Positions 46,793 to 55,901 of a stretch of DNA of 64,000 nt are shown here, one piece after another. The stretch is from contig NZ_CANMEZ010000001.1 of assembly GCF_947496985.1 (NCBI RefSeq), forward strand, positions 1 to 64,000, written 5' to 3'. The stretch's first letter is position 1. Every line of letters starts with the position of its first letter. A model generated the notes under the pieces. It had not been told where the DNA came from, searched no databases, and saw only the letters and a program-made list of their open reading frames with translations. A program made the translations under genes and the position numbers. The DNA is from an uncultured Kordia sp. GTDB taxonomy: Bacteria > Bacteroidota > Bacteroidia > Flavobacteriales > Flavobacteriaceae.

Positions 46793-48355
46793 ATGGAACA
46801 CATTATACTTTCTCTACTTAAAACAAATGGCTATTTAGGCATCGATAGCGAACGACTGAATTTGCAATTATTATCACATCATGAGTACCCAAGTTTAAAA
46901 TCAATTACAGATACATTAGATTATTTTGAAATTGACAACTTAGCTGCAACTGTACCAAAAGAAGCATTATCAGAAATGCCAAATTCCTTTTTAGCATTGA
47001 TTAATTCTGAAAGTGGTGATGATGTCGTACTTGCCGAAAAAAAACGCGGTATGGTTCATATTTCACTGCCTGATGATACTAAAGAAAAACTAACAGAAGA
47101 GGCCTTTACGAATCGCTGGACAGGAACTATTATTGCTGTTGAAGAAGTTGAAAAAGTTGTTGACACACAATCTATCAAAGCAGCACTTCCTTATTTTATT
47201 GTAGCCATTGTAGCTTCTGTAAATGTGATATTTAACTTTAGTTTGCCATACTTGTTATATACAGCTCTTACGCTTGTTGGCTTATACATTAGTGTTTTAA
47301 TTATTAGAGAAGATTTAGGAATAAAAAGTAAAGCCGTTGCCAAAGTTTGTGGTGCCATTTCTAAGAATAGTGATTGTGGCGATGTTATTACTACTAAGGG
47401 AAACTTACTCTTCGGATTCATTTCTTTAAGTGATGCTTCGTTTGTATTTTTCTCTGCTTTATTCTTAATATTATCATCTATAGGATTTCACCAAAGTACG
47501 TTACTCACTTTATCTTTAGCAGGAATTCCTATTGTTTTATACGCAATTTACAGACAAGGAATCATACTTAAAAAGTGGTGTGCACTCTGTTTACTAGTTG
47601 CCGGAATTTTAGTTTTACAAACAGGATTGTTAGCAAGCACTTTTTCTTATGAGTGGATACTTGATTGGATATATATTACAAAAGCTGCTGGAATTTTTGC
47701 TTTAATTTATATTGCTTGGAACTATTGTAAAACGTACTGGGAAAGTCATGAAAAACTAGGAAATACTGAACGCGACTTCTTAAAGTTTAAGCGTAACCCT
47801 GAGTTGTTTAAAACCATGCTTCAAGAACAATCTGTTTTGAACCCGAACGTAATTCCCGAACCTTTACGTATTGTTTTTGGAAATCCAAATGGCGCAATAC
47901 AATTACAAGGTGTTACCAATCCGTTATGCGGATTTTGCACGGCTGCTTTTGAATCGTATGATAAATTGTTAAGTTCGTATGGAAATGATATTCGTATGGA
48001 ATTCATTTTTAACGTACCCAAGAAAGCTGAAAATAAGAGCACAAAAATTGCAGCTCGTTTAGTTGATTTGTATCAGCAAGATCCTAAAAAATCATACACC
48101 GCTTTAAAAGAATGGTTTGCCAATAGAGATATTGATGAATGGCATAAGAAATTTGGTTTTTCAGAAAACGCAATGGTAACACAAGTTTTGGACGCACATA
48201 ATGAATGGTCTAATATTAATGATGTACACTATACGCCAGCAAGTATTTTGAATAATAATTTCTTCCCTAAAACATATGAAATAAAAGATTTACCACTATT
48301 TATTCAGGATATGATTTTGGAAACACAACAAGATTCTGAAGAAACTGTTTCATAA
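46793..48355 (+). CDS. C39-like / VKOR / thioredoxin fusion membrane protein
   Basis: A 520-residue fusion. Residues 1-125 follow a C39 peptidase pattern (S-L-K-S-I-T-D-T-L-D-Y-F, W-T-G-T-I-I-A-V-E) but contain no cysteine, and the catalytic-His position reads G-D-D-V-V-L, so it cannot be an active protease. Residues about 130-320 are a vitamin-K-epoxide-reductase membrane domain with loop cysteines C186/C195 and active-site W-C263-A-L-C266. Residues about 335-500 are a thioredoxin/DsbA-like domain with C379-G-F-C382. Such VKOR-Trx fusions form disulfides in exported proteins. The degenerate C39 domain may bind the GG leader of the peptide encoded just upstream. Confidence 0.88.
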   Translation: MEHIILSLLKTNGYLGIDSERLNLQLLSHHEYPSLKSITDTLDYFEIDNLAATVPKEALSEMPNSFLALINSESGDDVVLAEKKRGMVHISLPDDTKEKLTEEAFTNRWTGTIIAVEEVEKVVDTQSIKAALPYFIVAIVASVNVIFNFSLPYLLYTALTLVGLYISVLIIREDLGIKSKAVAKVCGAISKNSDCGDVITTKGNLLFGFISLSDASFVFFSALFLILSSIGFHQSTLLTLSLAGIPIVLYAIYRQGIILKKWCALCLLVAGILVLQTGLLASTFSYEWILDWIYITKAAGIFALIYIAWNYCKTYWESHEKLGNTERDFLKFKRNPELFKTMLQEQSVLNPNVIPEPLRIVFGNPNGAIQLQGVTNPLCGFCTAAFESYDKLLSSYGNDIRMEFIFNVPKKAENKSTKIAARLVDLYQQDPKKSYTALKEWFANRDIDEWHKKFGFSENAMVTQVLDAHNEWSNINDVHYTPASILNNNFFPKTYEIKDLPLFIQDMILETQQDSEETVS

Positions 48356-48390
48356 TTTTCTTAACTTGATACAATAAAACAACTACACGT

Positions 48391-48774
48391 ATGGAAAATT
48401 TAAACAAAGAAAGGCACGGATGTGTTACAACATGGTTAATTTTTATGATCATTGCAAACTCAATTACTGCAATTTTATATCTTTTTGCTGGAGATATGAT
48501 TTCTCAAAATTTCCCTGGCGAAATTTCTACAACAACAATTATTCTTTTAGGAATAATGGGAATCATTAATATAGTCTTCGCCATTCTCCTATTAAACTGG
48601 AATAAAATTGGGTTTTGGGGATTTTTAGTCGTAAGTATCGCTGGATTATTTATTAATCTAAGTCTTGGATTAGGTATAGGACAATCATTATTAGGACTTA
48701 TTGGAATCATAGTCTTATTTGGAGTTTTACAAATTAAGAAAGACAATGTAAGCGCTTGGGATAACTTAGATTAA
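48391..48774 (+). CDS. small four-helix membrane protein
   Basis: A 127-residue protein with four hydrophobic helices (about 12-32, 46-65, 72-91, 95-112). No catalytic motif is seen; a single cysteine is at residue 11. It lies 35 bp after the VKOR fusion gene on the same strand and ends at a shared convergent terminator, so it is likely co-transcribed. An immunity or accessory role for the peptide is conceivable but unsupported by homology. Confidence 0.75.
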   Translation: MENLNKERHGCVTTWLIFMIIANSITAILYLFAGDMISQNFPGEISTTTIILLGIMGIINIVFAILLLNWNKIGFWGFLVVSIAGLFINLSLGLGIGQSLLGLIGIIVLFGVLQIKKDNVSAWDNLD

Positions 48775-48816
48775 AGTTAGGCCAATATTATATAATCAAA
48801 ACATCATAAAATATAT

Positions 48817-48860
48817 AAATTCTGAGTAGACTCAATTATGATTGAATTTACTCAGAATTT
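48817..48860. terminator. bidirectional terminator between convergent genes
   Basis: A 20-bp stem with two mismatches and a TATG loop, left arm starting AAATTCTGAGTA. A/T tracts flank both sides. It lies between the small membrane protein and the CPBP protease. Confidence 0.8.
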
Positions 48861-48873
48861 TAATTATATATTA

Positions 48874-49809
48874 TTAATTAATAGCATTTTCTATGATATA
48901 AGGATGCACGAAACTAGTGTACCTTTTAAATTTCTTCCAATACAAAATCAACAGTATCGCAATTATGTCAAGTCCTATAAATAGAATACTTCCTTCAGGC
49001 CCAAAAACACCACCTGTAAGCAAGTTGTTAGGCATTTCTACACTGATTATAGATGTTTTTGCAATATTACCACTAATAGGAAAACCGAAAATAGCACCTT
49101 GAAAAAGATTCCATGAAAAATGCATTCCTATAGACATACCTAATCGACCAGTTATTAAAAAAGGCAAACACAGCATCATTGCATCTAAACCTAAATTTAT
49201 AGTAGATATAATAGTCGCACCTTCATTTCCTGCATGAGCTATACCGAATAAAGGCGCAATTATAATGAGGATTAAAAGCGCTCGTTTCTTGGCATCTTTC
49301 TTAAGAATTCGTAAAGCTTCATATGCAATATAAAATAGAAAAGCTCTAAAGAATATTTCTTCCACACTGCTTCCTACTATTAATCCGAACATTTCAGCAA
49401 AAAAACCTGTCCAAAAAGAATAATCAAAAGTATAATTTGAAGAATTGACCGCAAAGAAATCTACTATTTTTAAATTCCCAGTGAGATCCATTATTAAGAA
49501 AAATAAAGAAAGTTGAACAACCGAAATGATGAATCCAAAAAAGAATTCTTTCAACCATACTTTATTAAACTTCAATCCATATTTTTTAAAAGATGACTTC
49601 TCTAAAAATTTTATCTGTATCAACAAACTGAATACAACAGACATCAAATATATAGAAGCAGAAATAATTCCTCTTAAAAGGCTTTGACTTAAAACTTCTT
49701 GCAACACTAATTGCAAAGGAATATTTACTAAAAAGGTGATTAACAAAAAGAGGATTAATCGCCATATAGGACGAATTTTATCTTTTGAATTGAAAATAAT
49801 TTTGTGCAT
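48874..49809 (-). CDS. CPBP family intramembrane glutamic protease
   Basis: A 311-residue polytopic protein. The CPBP (CAAX/Abi) motifs are intact: E150-E151-I-F-F-R155, F-G-I-A-H192 and H230-F-S-W-N234. Family members cut substrates within the membrane; in bacteria many serve bacteriocin self-immunity or peptide maturation. It is convergent to the VKOR fusion/small membrane protein pair, so proximity to a GG-leader peptide is suggestive, but its own promoter is separate. Confidence 0.88.
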   Translation of the reverse strand: MHKIIFNSKDKIRPIWRLILFLLITFLVNIPLQLVLQEVLSQSLLRGIISASIYLMSVVFSLLIQIKFLEKSSFKKYGLKFNKVWLKEFFFGFIISVVQLSLFFLIMDLTGNLKIVDFFAVNSSNYTFDYSFWTGFFAEMFGLIVGSSVEEIFFRAFLFYIAYEALRILKKDAKKRALLILIIIAPLFGIAHAGNEGATIISTINLGLDAMMLCLPFLITGRLGMSIGMHFSWNLFQGAIFGFPISGNIAKTSIISVEMPNNLLTGGVFGPEGSILFIGLDIIAILLILYWKKFKRYTSFVHPYIIENAIN

Positions 49810-49906
49810 GCTTAAATTGCTTTTTAATGATTGATGATAAATTAAATCGCAAGGTAAGTCTGTTAGTTTTTTTAAAATAGAATGAAATTAGCCACTTATA
49901 TAAAAA

Positions 49907-50689
49907 TTAGAATTTTCGGATATGCTTTGGATTGTAACCGACATACATTTTGAATATGCGAATCATATGACTATGGTCTGAAAAGCCACAAGCAAAAGCT
50001 ATTTCTGTAATTGACATTTGTGTATGAAGCAAAAAATATAATGCTTTCCGAACCTTAATTTTTCTCATATAATCGCCCAATGAACCATTGAAATATTTTT
50101 TAAAATACTTCGAAATCGTCACTGGATGTACATTTAAAATAAGAGCCAATTCATCTAAAGAAATAAATTCATTCCACCGATCTTCAATTATTTCTTTAAG
50201 CTGTTTTACCCAAATTGGCTTATGAGAAGATGTTTTAGTATTCGCAAATAATGATTTTAACAAAAGTTGGATTGAATTTGCAGTATAAGAATCATTCACT
50301 TGCAATTCGTTATAGATGTATATTAAATCCAAGTAGGCTTCAACACTTCTATTTTCTGATAAATTCAAATCATTAAAATTTACTTCATTTTTAGAAAAGA
50401 AATCATTTTTCAATTCTAAATTAAGGTTTTTGGAAGGAAAGGATGTAAATCTATTTCTATGAATTTCCCCTTGATTATACACCATTATTTTTCCGGAAGA
50501 CACTTGTGTATCTTGTTTTTTTCTAGATTCTAAATTTCCTCCTTGAAGAATTAAAGATAGATGTATATCTTCATGAGAGTGCCAGTCTTCTGAAACAGGT
50601 TTACTATAATTAACCAAAGAAATAGAACAAAAATCCAAATGAAACTTCTCATTTGTTGTCCCTAAAAAAGTATTATATTTTAATTCCAA
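49907..50689 (-). CDS. AraC family transcriptional regulator
   Basis: A 260-residue regulator. The N-terminal cupin-like part has W-H-S-H-E-D-I-H-L-S-L-I-L-Q-G-G and H-R-N-R-F. The C-terminal AraC DNA-binding domain (about 165-260) has two helix-turn-helix units, L-D-E-L-A-L-I-L-N-V-H-P-V-T-I-S-K-Y-F-K and I-T-E-I-A-F-A-C-G-F-S-D-H-S-H. The ligand is unknown. It sits between the CPBP protease and a nuclease, all on the minus strand but with separate gaps, so its target is not obvious. Confidence 0.9.
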   Translation of the reverse strand: MELKYNTFLGTTNEKFHLDFCSISLVNYSKPVSEDWHSHEDIHLSLILQGGNLESRKKQDTQVSSGKIMVYNQGEIHRNRFTSFPSKNLNLELKNDFFSKNEVNFNDLNLSENRSVEAYLDLIYIYNELQVNDSYTANSIQLLLKSLFANTKTSSHKPIWVKQLKEIIEDRWNEFISLDELALILNVHPVTISKYFKKYFNGSLGDYMRKIKVRKALYFLLHTQMSITEIAFACGFSDHSHMIRIFKMYVGYNPKHIRKF

Positions 50690-50749
50690 TGTTTATTTTC
50701 AAGTTTGCAGTTAATGTAGTGTGACCAAGTCTTTTTTTACAATAAAAAT

Positions 50750-51595
50750 CTATCGGAAACTCCATTGCTTGTAACTTGTAGAAGCTTCCAACTTCTTTTC
50801 TTTTGCATCGTCTAATTCTGGAAAGAAGTCAATTCCAGTACGCTCTTCTATTTCATCTATAGATACTACAAATTCGTATAAAGGTTTGTCTACATCTTTG
50901 TGTGGCATTAAAAAAGCAATCGTTTTGGTTTGTCCGTTTGTATTATCAAGTAATATTTTATAAAAATAATTTGGCACAGCAACTTCTTCGCTACCGATCG
51001 TTTTTAATCCTTTTTCTAAAATACCGCCTGTTACCACATACACACCATCATATTTTTTTGCCCAATACCGCACTTTTTGCTCTAATTTATTCCAAAGACC
51101 TGCATTGAATCCATGTTTTTGTGGCGAAATATTACTCGTTAAAAAGGTTTCTGTAAATGCTGCTTTGGTATATTTTCTATCAGCTGCAGGACATAAATGT
51201 CCACGATCATAGCCAGACTTCTTATAGTTTCTCCAATGTGCAGATTCTGTTTTTACAGCATTATCTACTTCAAAATACGGACGTTTAAAGTCTGTGTATA
51301 CAACCTGATTTTTCTTTAATTCATAGGCAACCCATTCTGCTTGCTCAAACGCTTCATGATATGATAATGAATAACCTTCATGATGAACTACTTGCCCTGT
51401 TGTAGAACTTGGTAAATAGTATGCATTGGTTAGTTCTTTCGGATTGCTATTGGTGGTTTGCGTTCGACTTCCGTGAATTTCATCATTTGGATCGTATGTA
51501 CTTTTCTCTGTGAGCTGATCACCATATTGTTCATACATGATAAAAGCTGCTCCAACAAGTAATACTAATAGTGGGTATATTTTTTTTCTTTTCAT
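50750..51595 (-). CDS. DNA/RNA non-specific endonuclease (NucA type)
   Basis: About 281 residues from the ATG at 51595 (an earlier TTG at 51610 is less likely). A signal anchor (residues about 5-21) is followed by the beta-beta-alpha-metal nuclease domain with the catalytic motif Y-D-R-G-H-L-C-P-A-A-D (histidine as general base) and the downstream N-I-S-P-Q-K-H-G-F-N metal-binding asparagine. It would degrade DNA and RNA outside the cytoplasm, perhaps for nutrient scavenging. Confidence 0.9.
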   Translation of the reverse strand: MKRKKIYPLLVLLVGAAFIMYEQYGDQLTEKSTYDPNDEIHGSRTQTTNSNPKELTNAYYLPSSTTGQVVHHEGYSLSYHEAFEQAEWVAYELKKNQVVYTDFKRPYFEVDNAVKTESAHWRNYKKSGYDRGHLCPAADRKYTKAAFTETFLTSNISPQKHGFNAGLWNKLEQKVRYWAKKYDGVYVVTGGILEKGLKTIGSEEVAVPNYFYKILLDNTNGQTKTIAFLMPHKDVDKPLYEFVVSIDEIEERTGIDFFPELDDAKEKKLEASTSYKQWSFR

Positions 51596-51634
51596 TTTGA
51601 CTTTGCTCAATGTAGCGTTTTTTTGCTCTTAAAA

Positions 51635-52744
51635 TTAGTTTTTCACGTCAAGTGCATCGCGTAATGCATTTCCAACCAACATAAACGCCATTACTAAACT
51701 CATAATAGCAACTCCTGGAATGATTGCCAAATATGGTTTTCCAAGAATGATATAACTATAATGATCTTTTATCATTGCTCCCCAACTTGGCATTGGTGGT
51801 TGTGCTCCTATTCCTAAAAAGCTCAATCCGCTTTCTATTAAAATTGCTGCCGCAAAGTTAGCCGCCGAAATTACAATTACAGGCGCCATAATGTTTGGCA
51901 ATATATGCTTAATGATGATTCTGAAATCGTGATATCCTAACGCGCGTGCAGCTGTTACATATTGCATACGTTTTACACTTAACACTTGTCCACGCACAAT
52001 TCGGGCAACCTCAACCCACATCGTTAATCCTACCGCTACGAAAACCTGCCAAAATCCTTTCCCAAGTGTTAACGTAATTGCAATCACTAATAGTAACGTT
52101 GGTATTGACCAAGTAACATTGATAATCCACATGATCACTGCGTCTACTTTCCCTTCAAAATAACCAGCTAATGCTCCTAATGAGATTCCTATAAGTAATG
52201 ATATAAATACCGCTACAAAACCAATTGTGAACGATATTCGCATTCCAATAAGCATTCTACTGAGAACATCTCTTCCGTATTTATCAGTTCCTAAACGAAA
52301 TGTTTTTTGTTGAATGTATTGTGTTAAAATTTCACTAACAGTTTTCAACTCAGGAAATGAAGTGAGAGGTATCTCTTTTTCAATTCCTTCAATAACACCA
52401 TCTGTATATTCGGTAATAAAGAAGGTATTATTTTCTATTCGGTAATTTGAAATTGGAATTTCTGTCGCCGTGTTTTCTTTTCCAAAAAAGAGTGTACTTA
52501 AAAAGCTTTCCTCAATTTGTTCTTTTGATGGAATTGTCAACATTTGAACTGAGAATCCGGGTTTTTTCGAATGAATGGATAAATGCATTTGATTTGCATT
52601 TTTGGTATCATCTGGTGTAAACAGATAAGCAAAAATTACAACGAATGCACAAATTGCAATAAAGCCAAAACTCAAAACGCCCCAAAAATTCTTTTTGAAT
52701 TTCTGGAGCGCTAATTGTGCTAATGAATTTGAGTTTCTACTCAT
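51635..52744 (-). CDS. oligopeptide/dipeptide ABC transporter permease (OppC/DppC type)
   Basis: A 369-residue permease, longer than the usual 300 because of an insert of about 90 residues after the first helix (about 50-145). The conserved C-terminal half has L-G-T-D-K-Y-G-R-D-V-L-S-R, five further helices, the EAA-like loop (A-A-R-A-L-G-Y-H-D-F-R-I-I-I-K-H-I-L-P-N) and F-L-G-I-G-A-Q-P-P-M-P-S-W-G. Its partner permease, ATPases and binding protein are not in this window. It is 14 bp downstream of the prc gene, so it is co-transcribed with a periplasmic protease that may supply peptides. Confidence 0.9.
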   Translation of the reverse strand: MSRNSNSLAQLALQKFKKNFWGVLSFGFIAICAFVVIFAYLFTPDDTKNANQMHLSIHSKKPGFSVQMLTIPSKEQIEESFLSTLFFGKENTATEIPISNYRIENNTFFITEYTDGVIEGIEKEIPLTSFPELKTVSEILTQYIQQKTFRLGTDKYGRDVLSRMLIGMRISFTIGFVAVFISLLIGISLGALAGYFEGKVDAVIMWIINVTWSIPTLLLVIAITLTLGKGFWQVFVAVGLTMWVEVARIVRGQVLSVKRMQYVTAARALGYHDFRIIIKHILPNIMAPVIVISAANFAAAILIESGLSFLGIGAQPPMPSWGAMIKDHYSYIILGKPYLAIIPGVAIMSLVMAFMLVGNALRDALDVKN

Positions 52745-52758
52745 TAATATCTTTTAAA

Positions 52759-54885
52759 TTATCCTTTTACAACAGCTCTTTTTTGTTTTTTGATGTTGTT
52801 TATTTGGATATCACTTAATACGTTAATTGCTTCTTCAACATATACGTCTTTTGCTAAATCTTCATGCCAAGCTTTACGTTTTCTTTGTAAAGAAGAATCT
52901 TTTTTCATTAATAATTCTTCGTATGGCAATGATGTGAATACTAGTTTTGTATCATAATCAGAAAGTGCTTTGAAACGTTTTGCATAGTCTTCATCTTCTT
53001 CAACTTCTTTTCTATACGTTGCATAGTTTAATGGATATTCGTTGTCTTCACGACGTTCACTAATCCATTTTGCATTTTCTTCAATTAATTTCAATTGCGC
53101 ATTGTTTGCCATACGCGCTTTACTTTTCTTGATTGTTTCTTCGTATCCAATATATCCATCCCAAACATCATAGTTTGCTGGGTCAATTCGATCCCAAGGT
53201 AATGGATTTTCCTGATCTTTTTCACCTATGTCAATAAAACTATATTTATCAACTACAACAACGTCACTTTTTACACCTTCTAATTGTGTCGATCCACCAT
53301 CAATTCTGTAGAATTTCTGTGTTGTTAATTTTAAAGCACCAACATTGGTATCGCCACCTCTAATGAATCTGTTTAAGTCTACAACGTTTTGCACTGTTCC
53401 TTTTCCATAGGTTTGTTTGCTTCCAATAACTACAGCTCTTTTGTAATCTTGTAAAGCTGCCGCTAGAATTTCCGAAGCAGATGCTGATAATTCATTTACT
53501 AAAACTACTAACGGTCCATCCCATTGAATACGGCTATCTTCATCACTTAATACTTCTTTACCATCAATAGAACTTTTCACTTGTACAATTGGTCCATCTT
53601 TGATAAAGAATCCTGCCATATCAACTACAGTTTTTAACGATCCTCCTCCGTTATTTCTAAGATCAATTACCAAACCTTCCATACCTTCGCTTTTGAGACG
53701 CTCAATTTCTTTTTTCACATCACTTGCAGCATTTCTGTTGTTATAATCTTGAAAATCAACATAGAATTTTGGTAAGTTAATCACTCCAAATGTTCTTTGA
53801 TTTTTCTTTACAACTGCTGATTTCGCATAGGTTTCTTCTATTTCAACCAAATCTCTTTTGATTGTAATCACATCAATGGAACCGTCAACTTTTTTCATTG
53901 TTAAGGTTACTTTCGTTCCTTTTGGCCCTTTGATTAGCTTTACAGCATCATCCAAACGCATTCCTACAATATCAACTGGCTCTTCACCTTCTTGTGCTAC
54001 TTTTAGGATAACATCTCCTGCTTCAATTTTTTTACTTCTCCAAGCTGGTCCACCAGAAATTACTTCAAATATTTTTGCGCCTTCTGTACGTTTTTGCAAT
54101 CTAGCTCCAATTCCTTCTAAAGTTCCTGACATACTCATATCAAAACGATCTTTGTCTTCTGGTGCTAAATACGATGTATGCGGATCAAATTCTTCTACAA
54201 TTGTATTTACATAAATGCTAAACCAATCTTTACGTTCCAAATCATCCATTAAGTCAAAAAACTCAACATATGTTTTTGAAGTAGACTCACGCGCTTCTTT
54301 TTCCAAAGCAACTTCATTTTTAATTTTGTGAGACTTATCTTCTTTCTTTTTATTTTGTTCGATTTCAAGTTTGATGTCGTAATTTGCTAAGGTTGAAAAT
54401 TTCAATTCTTTTCTCCAACGCTCTTTTAATTCTTGTTCATTAGTAGCAAACGCCATTTTTTCATAATCACGATTGATGCTTTCATCAATTGTAAAATCGA
54501 ATGGGCTACCTAATAACTCTTCTTGAAACTTTTTTGCCTCCATCATTCTTTTCTCTAATCTCGTATGTACTAGATTAAAGAATTTCACACCAGGTTCTTT
54601 GATTTCATCATCAATTTTATCCTTATATACTTCAAACTCTTCAATATCTGAAGCTAAAAAATAACGTTTCATTGGATCTACTGCTCCAATAAAGTCATTG
54701 TATACATTTTCAGAAAACTCATCATTGATATCTTGCGGATCAAAATGCCATCTATTTAATACATATGATATTAAGTCGACTAGAGTTTTATCTTTTTCTG
54801 GGTCATCAAATGACTTTTTCGCAAAGCTGCAAGACACCATTGCAAAAACTAATAGTGCCACTAAGTATATTTTATTCCTTCTCAT
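52759..54885 (-). CDS. prc: carboxy-terminal processing (tail-specific) protease
   Basis: About 708 residues from the ATG at 54885, which begins a lipoprotein-like signal (A-M-V-S-C-S); the frame from 54927 adds 14 residues before it. An N-terminal TSP domain (about 40-220) precedes a PDZ domain (L-E-G-I-G-A-R-L, G-D-V-I-L-K-V) and the S41 protease core. The Ser/Lys dyad is in S-A-S-A-S-E-I-L and G-S-K-Q-T-Y-G-K-G-T-V-Q. It acts in the periplasm on C-terminal tails. Confidence 0.93.
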   Translation of the reverse strand: MRRNKIYLVALLVFAMVSCSFAKKSFDDPEKDKTLVDLISYVLNRWHFDPQDINDEFSENVYNDFIGAVDPMKRYFLASDIEEFEVYKDKIDDEIKEPGVKFFNLVHTRLEKRMMEAKKFQEELLGSPFDFTIDESINRDYEKMAFATNEQELKERWRKELKFSTLANYDIKLEIEQNKKKEDKSHKIKNEVALEKEARESTSKTYVEFFDLMDDLERKDWFSIYVNTIVEEFDPHTSYLAPEDKDRFDMSMSGTLEGIGARLQKRTEGAKIFEVISGGPAWRSKKIEAGDVILKVAQEGEEPVDIVGMRLDDAVKLIKGPKGTKVTLTMKKVDGSIDVITIKRDLVEIEETYAKSAVVKKNQRTFGVINLPKFYVDFQDYNNRNAASDVKKEIERLKSEGMEGLVIDLRNNGGGSLKTVVDMAGFFIKDGPIVQVKSSIDGKEVLSDEDSRIQWDGPLVVLVNELSASASEILAAALQDYKRAVVIGSKQTYGKGTVQNVVDLNRFIRGGDTNVGALKLTTQKFYRIDGGSTQLEGVKSDVVVVDKYSFIDIGEKDQENPLPWDRIDPANYDVWDGYIGYEETIKKSKARMANNAQLKLIEENAKWISERREDNEYPLNYATYRKEVEEDEDYAKRFKALSDYDTKLVFTSLPYEELLMKKDSSLQRKRKAWHEDLAKDVYVEEAINVLSDIQINNIKKQKRAVVKG

Positions 54886-55121
54886 AAACGCTCGGATTTT
54901 CACACATTTTATATTTTTCATTCGCATTAATTAGCGTGTTATTCATTTTAAATTTGAGTACTTCTGGGGTAATCGATGCTAATTATTTTAATTTTCCACT
55001 AAAATAACGAAAAAACCATGCCATTTTTTAACAATCTTACTAATTTTTTGTTAAACCCGAAATACTATACATGTAATTAGTAAATTGCGTACTTTAGCAT
55101 TCGAAAAAGAAGTATTTTTTT

Positions 55122-55901
55122 ATGGATGAGAAACCTCTAATTTTAGTTACCAACGATGATGGTATTACCGCGCCAGGTTTACGCGCACTAATCGACGTTA
55201 TGAATGAACTGGGCGATGTTATTGTTGTTGCTCCTGATAGTCCACAAAGTGGAATGGGACATGCAATTACCGCTAATTCAACAATTTATTGCAATGCCAT
55301 TACTATTGATGATGGCCCACAAATTGAATATTCAAGCTCTGGAACTCCTGTTGATTGTGTAAAGTTAGCCGTGAATGAAATTTTAAACCGTAAGCCTGAC
55401 ATTTGTGTTTCAGGAATTAATCACGGTTCTAACTCTTCTATTAATGTAATTTATTCAGGAACCATGAGTGCCGCTGTAGAAGCTGGTATTGAAGGAATTC
55501 CTGCTATTGGATTTTCATTATTAGATTATGATTGGGAAGCCAATTTTGAAGCTACCAAAAGTTATGTAAAAACAATTACCTCTAAAGTACTAGAACATGG
55601 CTTACCTGAAGGTGTCGTTTTGAACGTAAATTTTCCTAAATTGAAAGAAAAAGAAATTAAAGGAATTCGTATTTGCAGACAAGCAAAAGCGTATTGGGCA
55701 GAAGATTTTGATAAACGTACTAATCCGCATGGACGTCAATATTACTGGCTTTCTGGAAAATTTGTAAGTCAAGATAAAGGTGAAGATACGGATGAATGGG
55801 CTTTGGCTAATGGATATGTTTCCTTAGTTCCTGTTCAGTTTGATTTAACAGCGCATCACGCTATTCAGAAACTTAATAGTTTAGGATTTAATGAAAAATA
55901 A
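55122..55901 (+). CDS. surE: 5'-nucleotidase SurE
   Basis: A 259-residue SurE with the N-terminal metal site V-T-N-D-D-G-I-T-A-P-G, S-G-M-G-H-A-I-T, S-G-T-P-V-D-C-V, S-G-I-N-H-G-S-N and S-G-T-M-S-A-A-V-E. It dephosphorylates nucleoside 5'-(and 3'-)monophosphates. It is the first gene of a plus-strand cluster and overlaps the next gene by 11 bp. Confidence 0.95.
   Translation: MDEKPLILVTNDDGITAPGLRALIDVMNELGDVIVVAPDSPQSGMGHAITANSTIYCNAITIDDGPQIEYSSSGTPVDCVKLAVNEILNRKPDICVSGINHGSNSSINVIYSGTMSAAVEAGIEGIPAIGFSLLDYDWEANFEATKSYVKTITSKVLEHGLPEGVVLNVNFPKLKEKEIKGIRICRQAKAYWAEDFDKRTNPHGRQYYWLSGKFVSQDKGEDTDEWALANGYVSLVPVQFDLTAHHAIQKLNSLGFNEK

Noticed and set aside
46793-47170. Active C39 peptidase
   Set aside because: The N-terminal domain contains no cysteine, and the His position is Asp.
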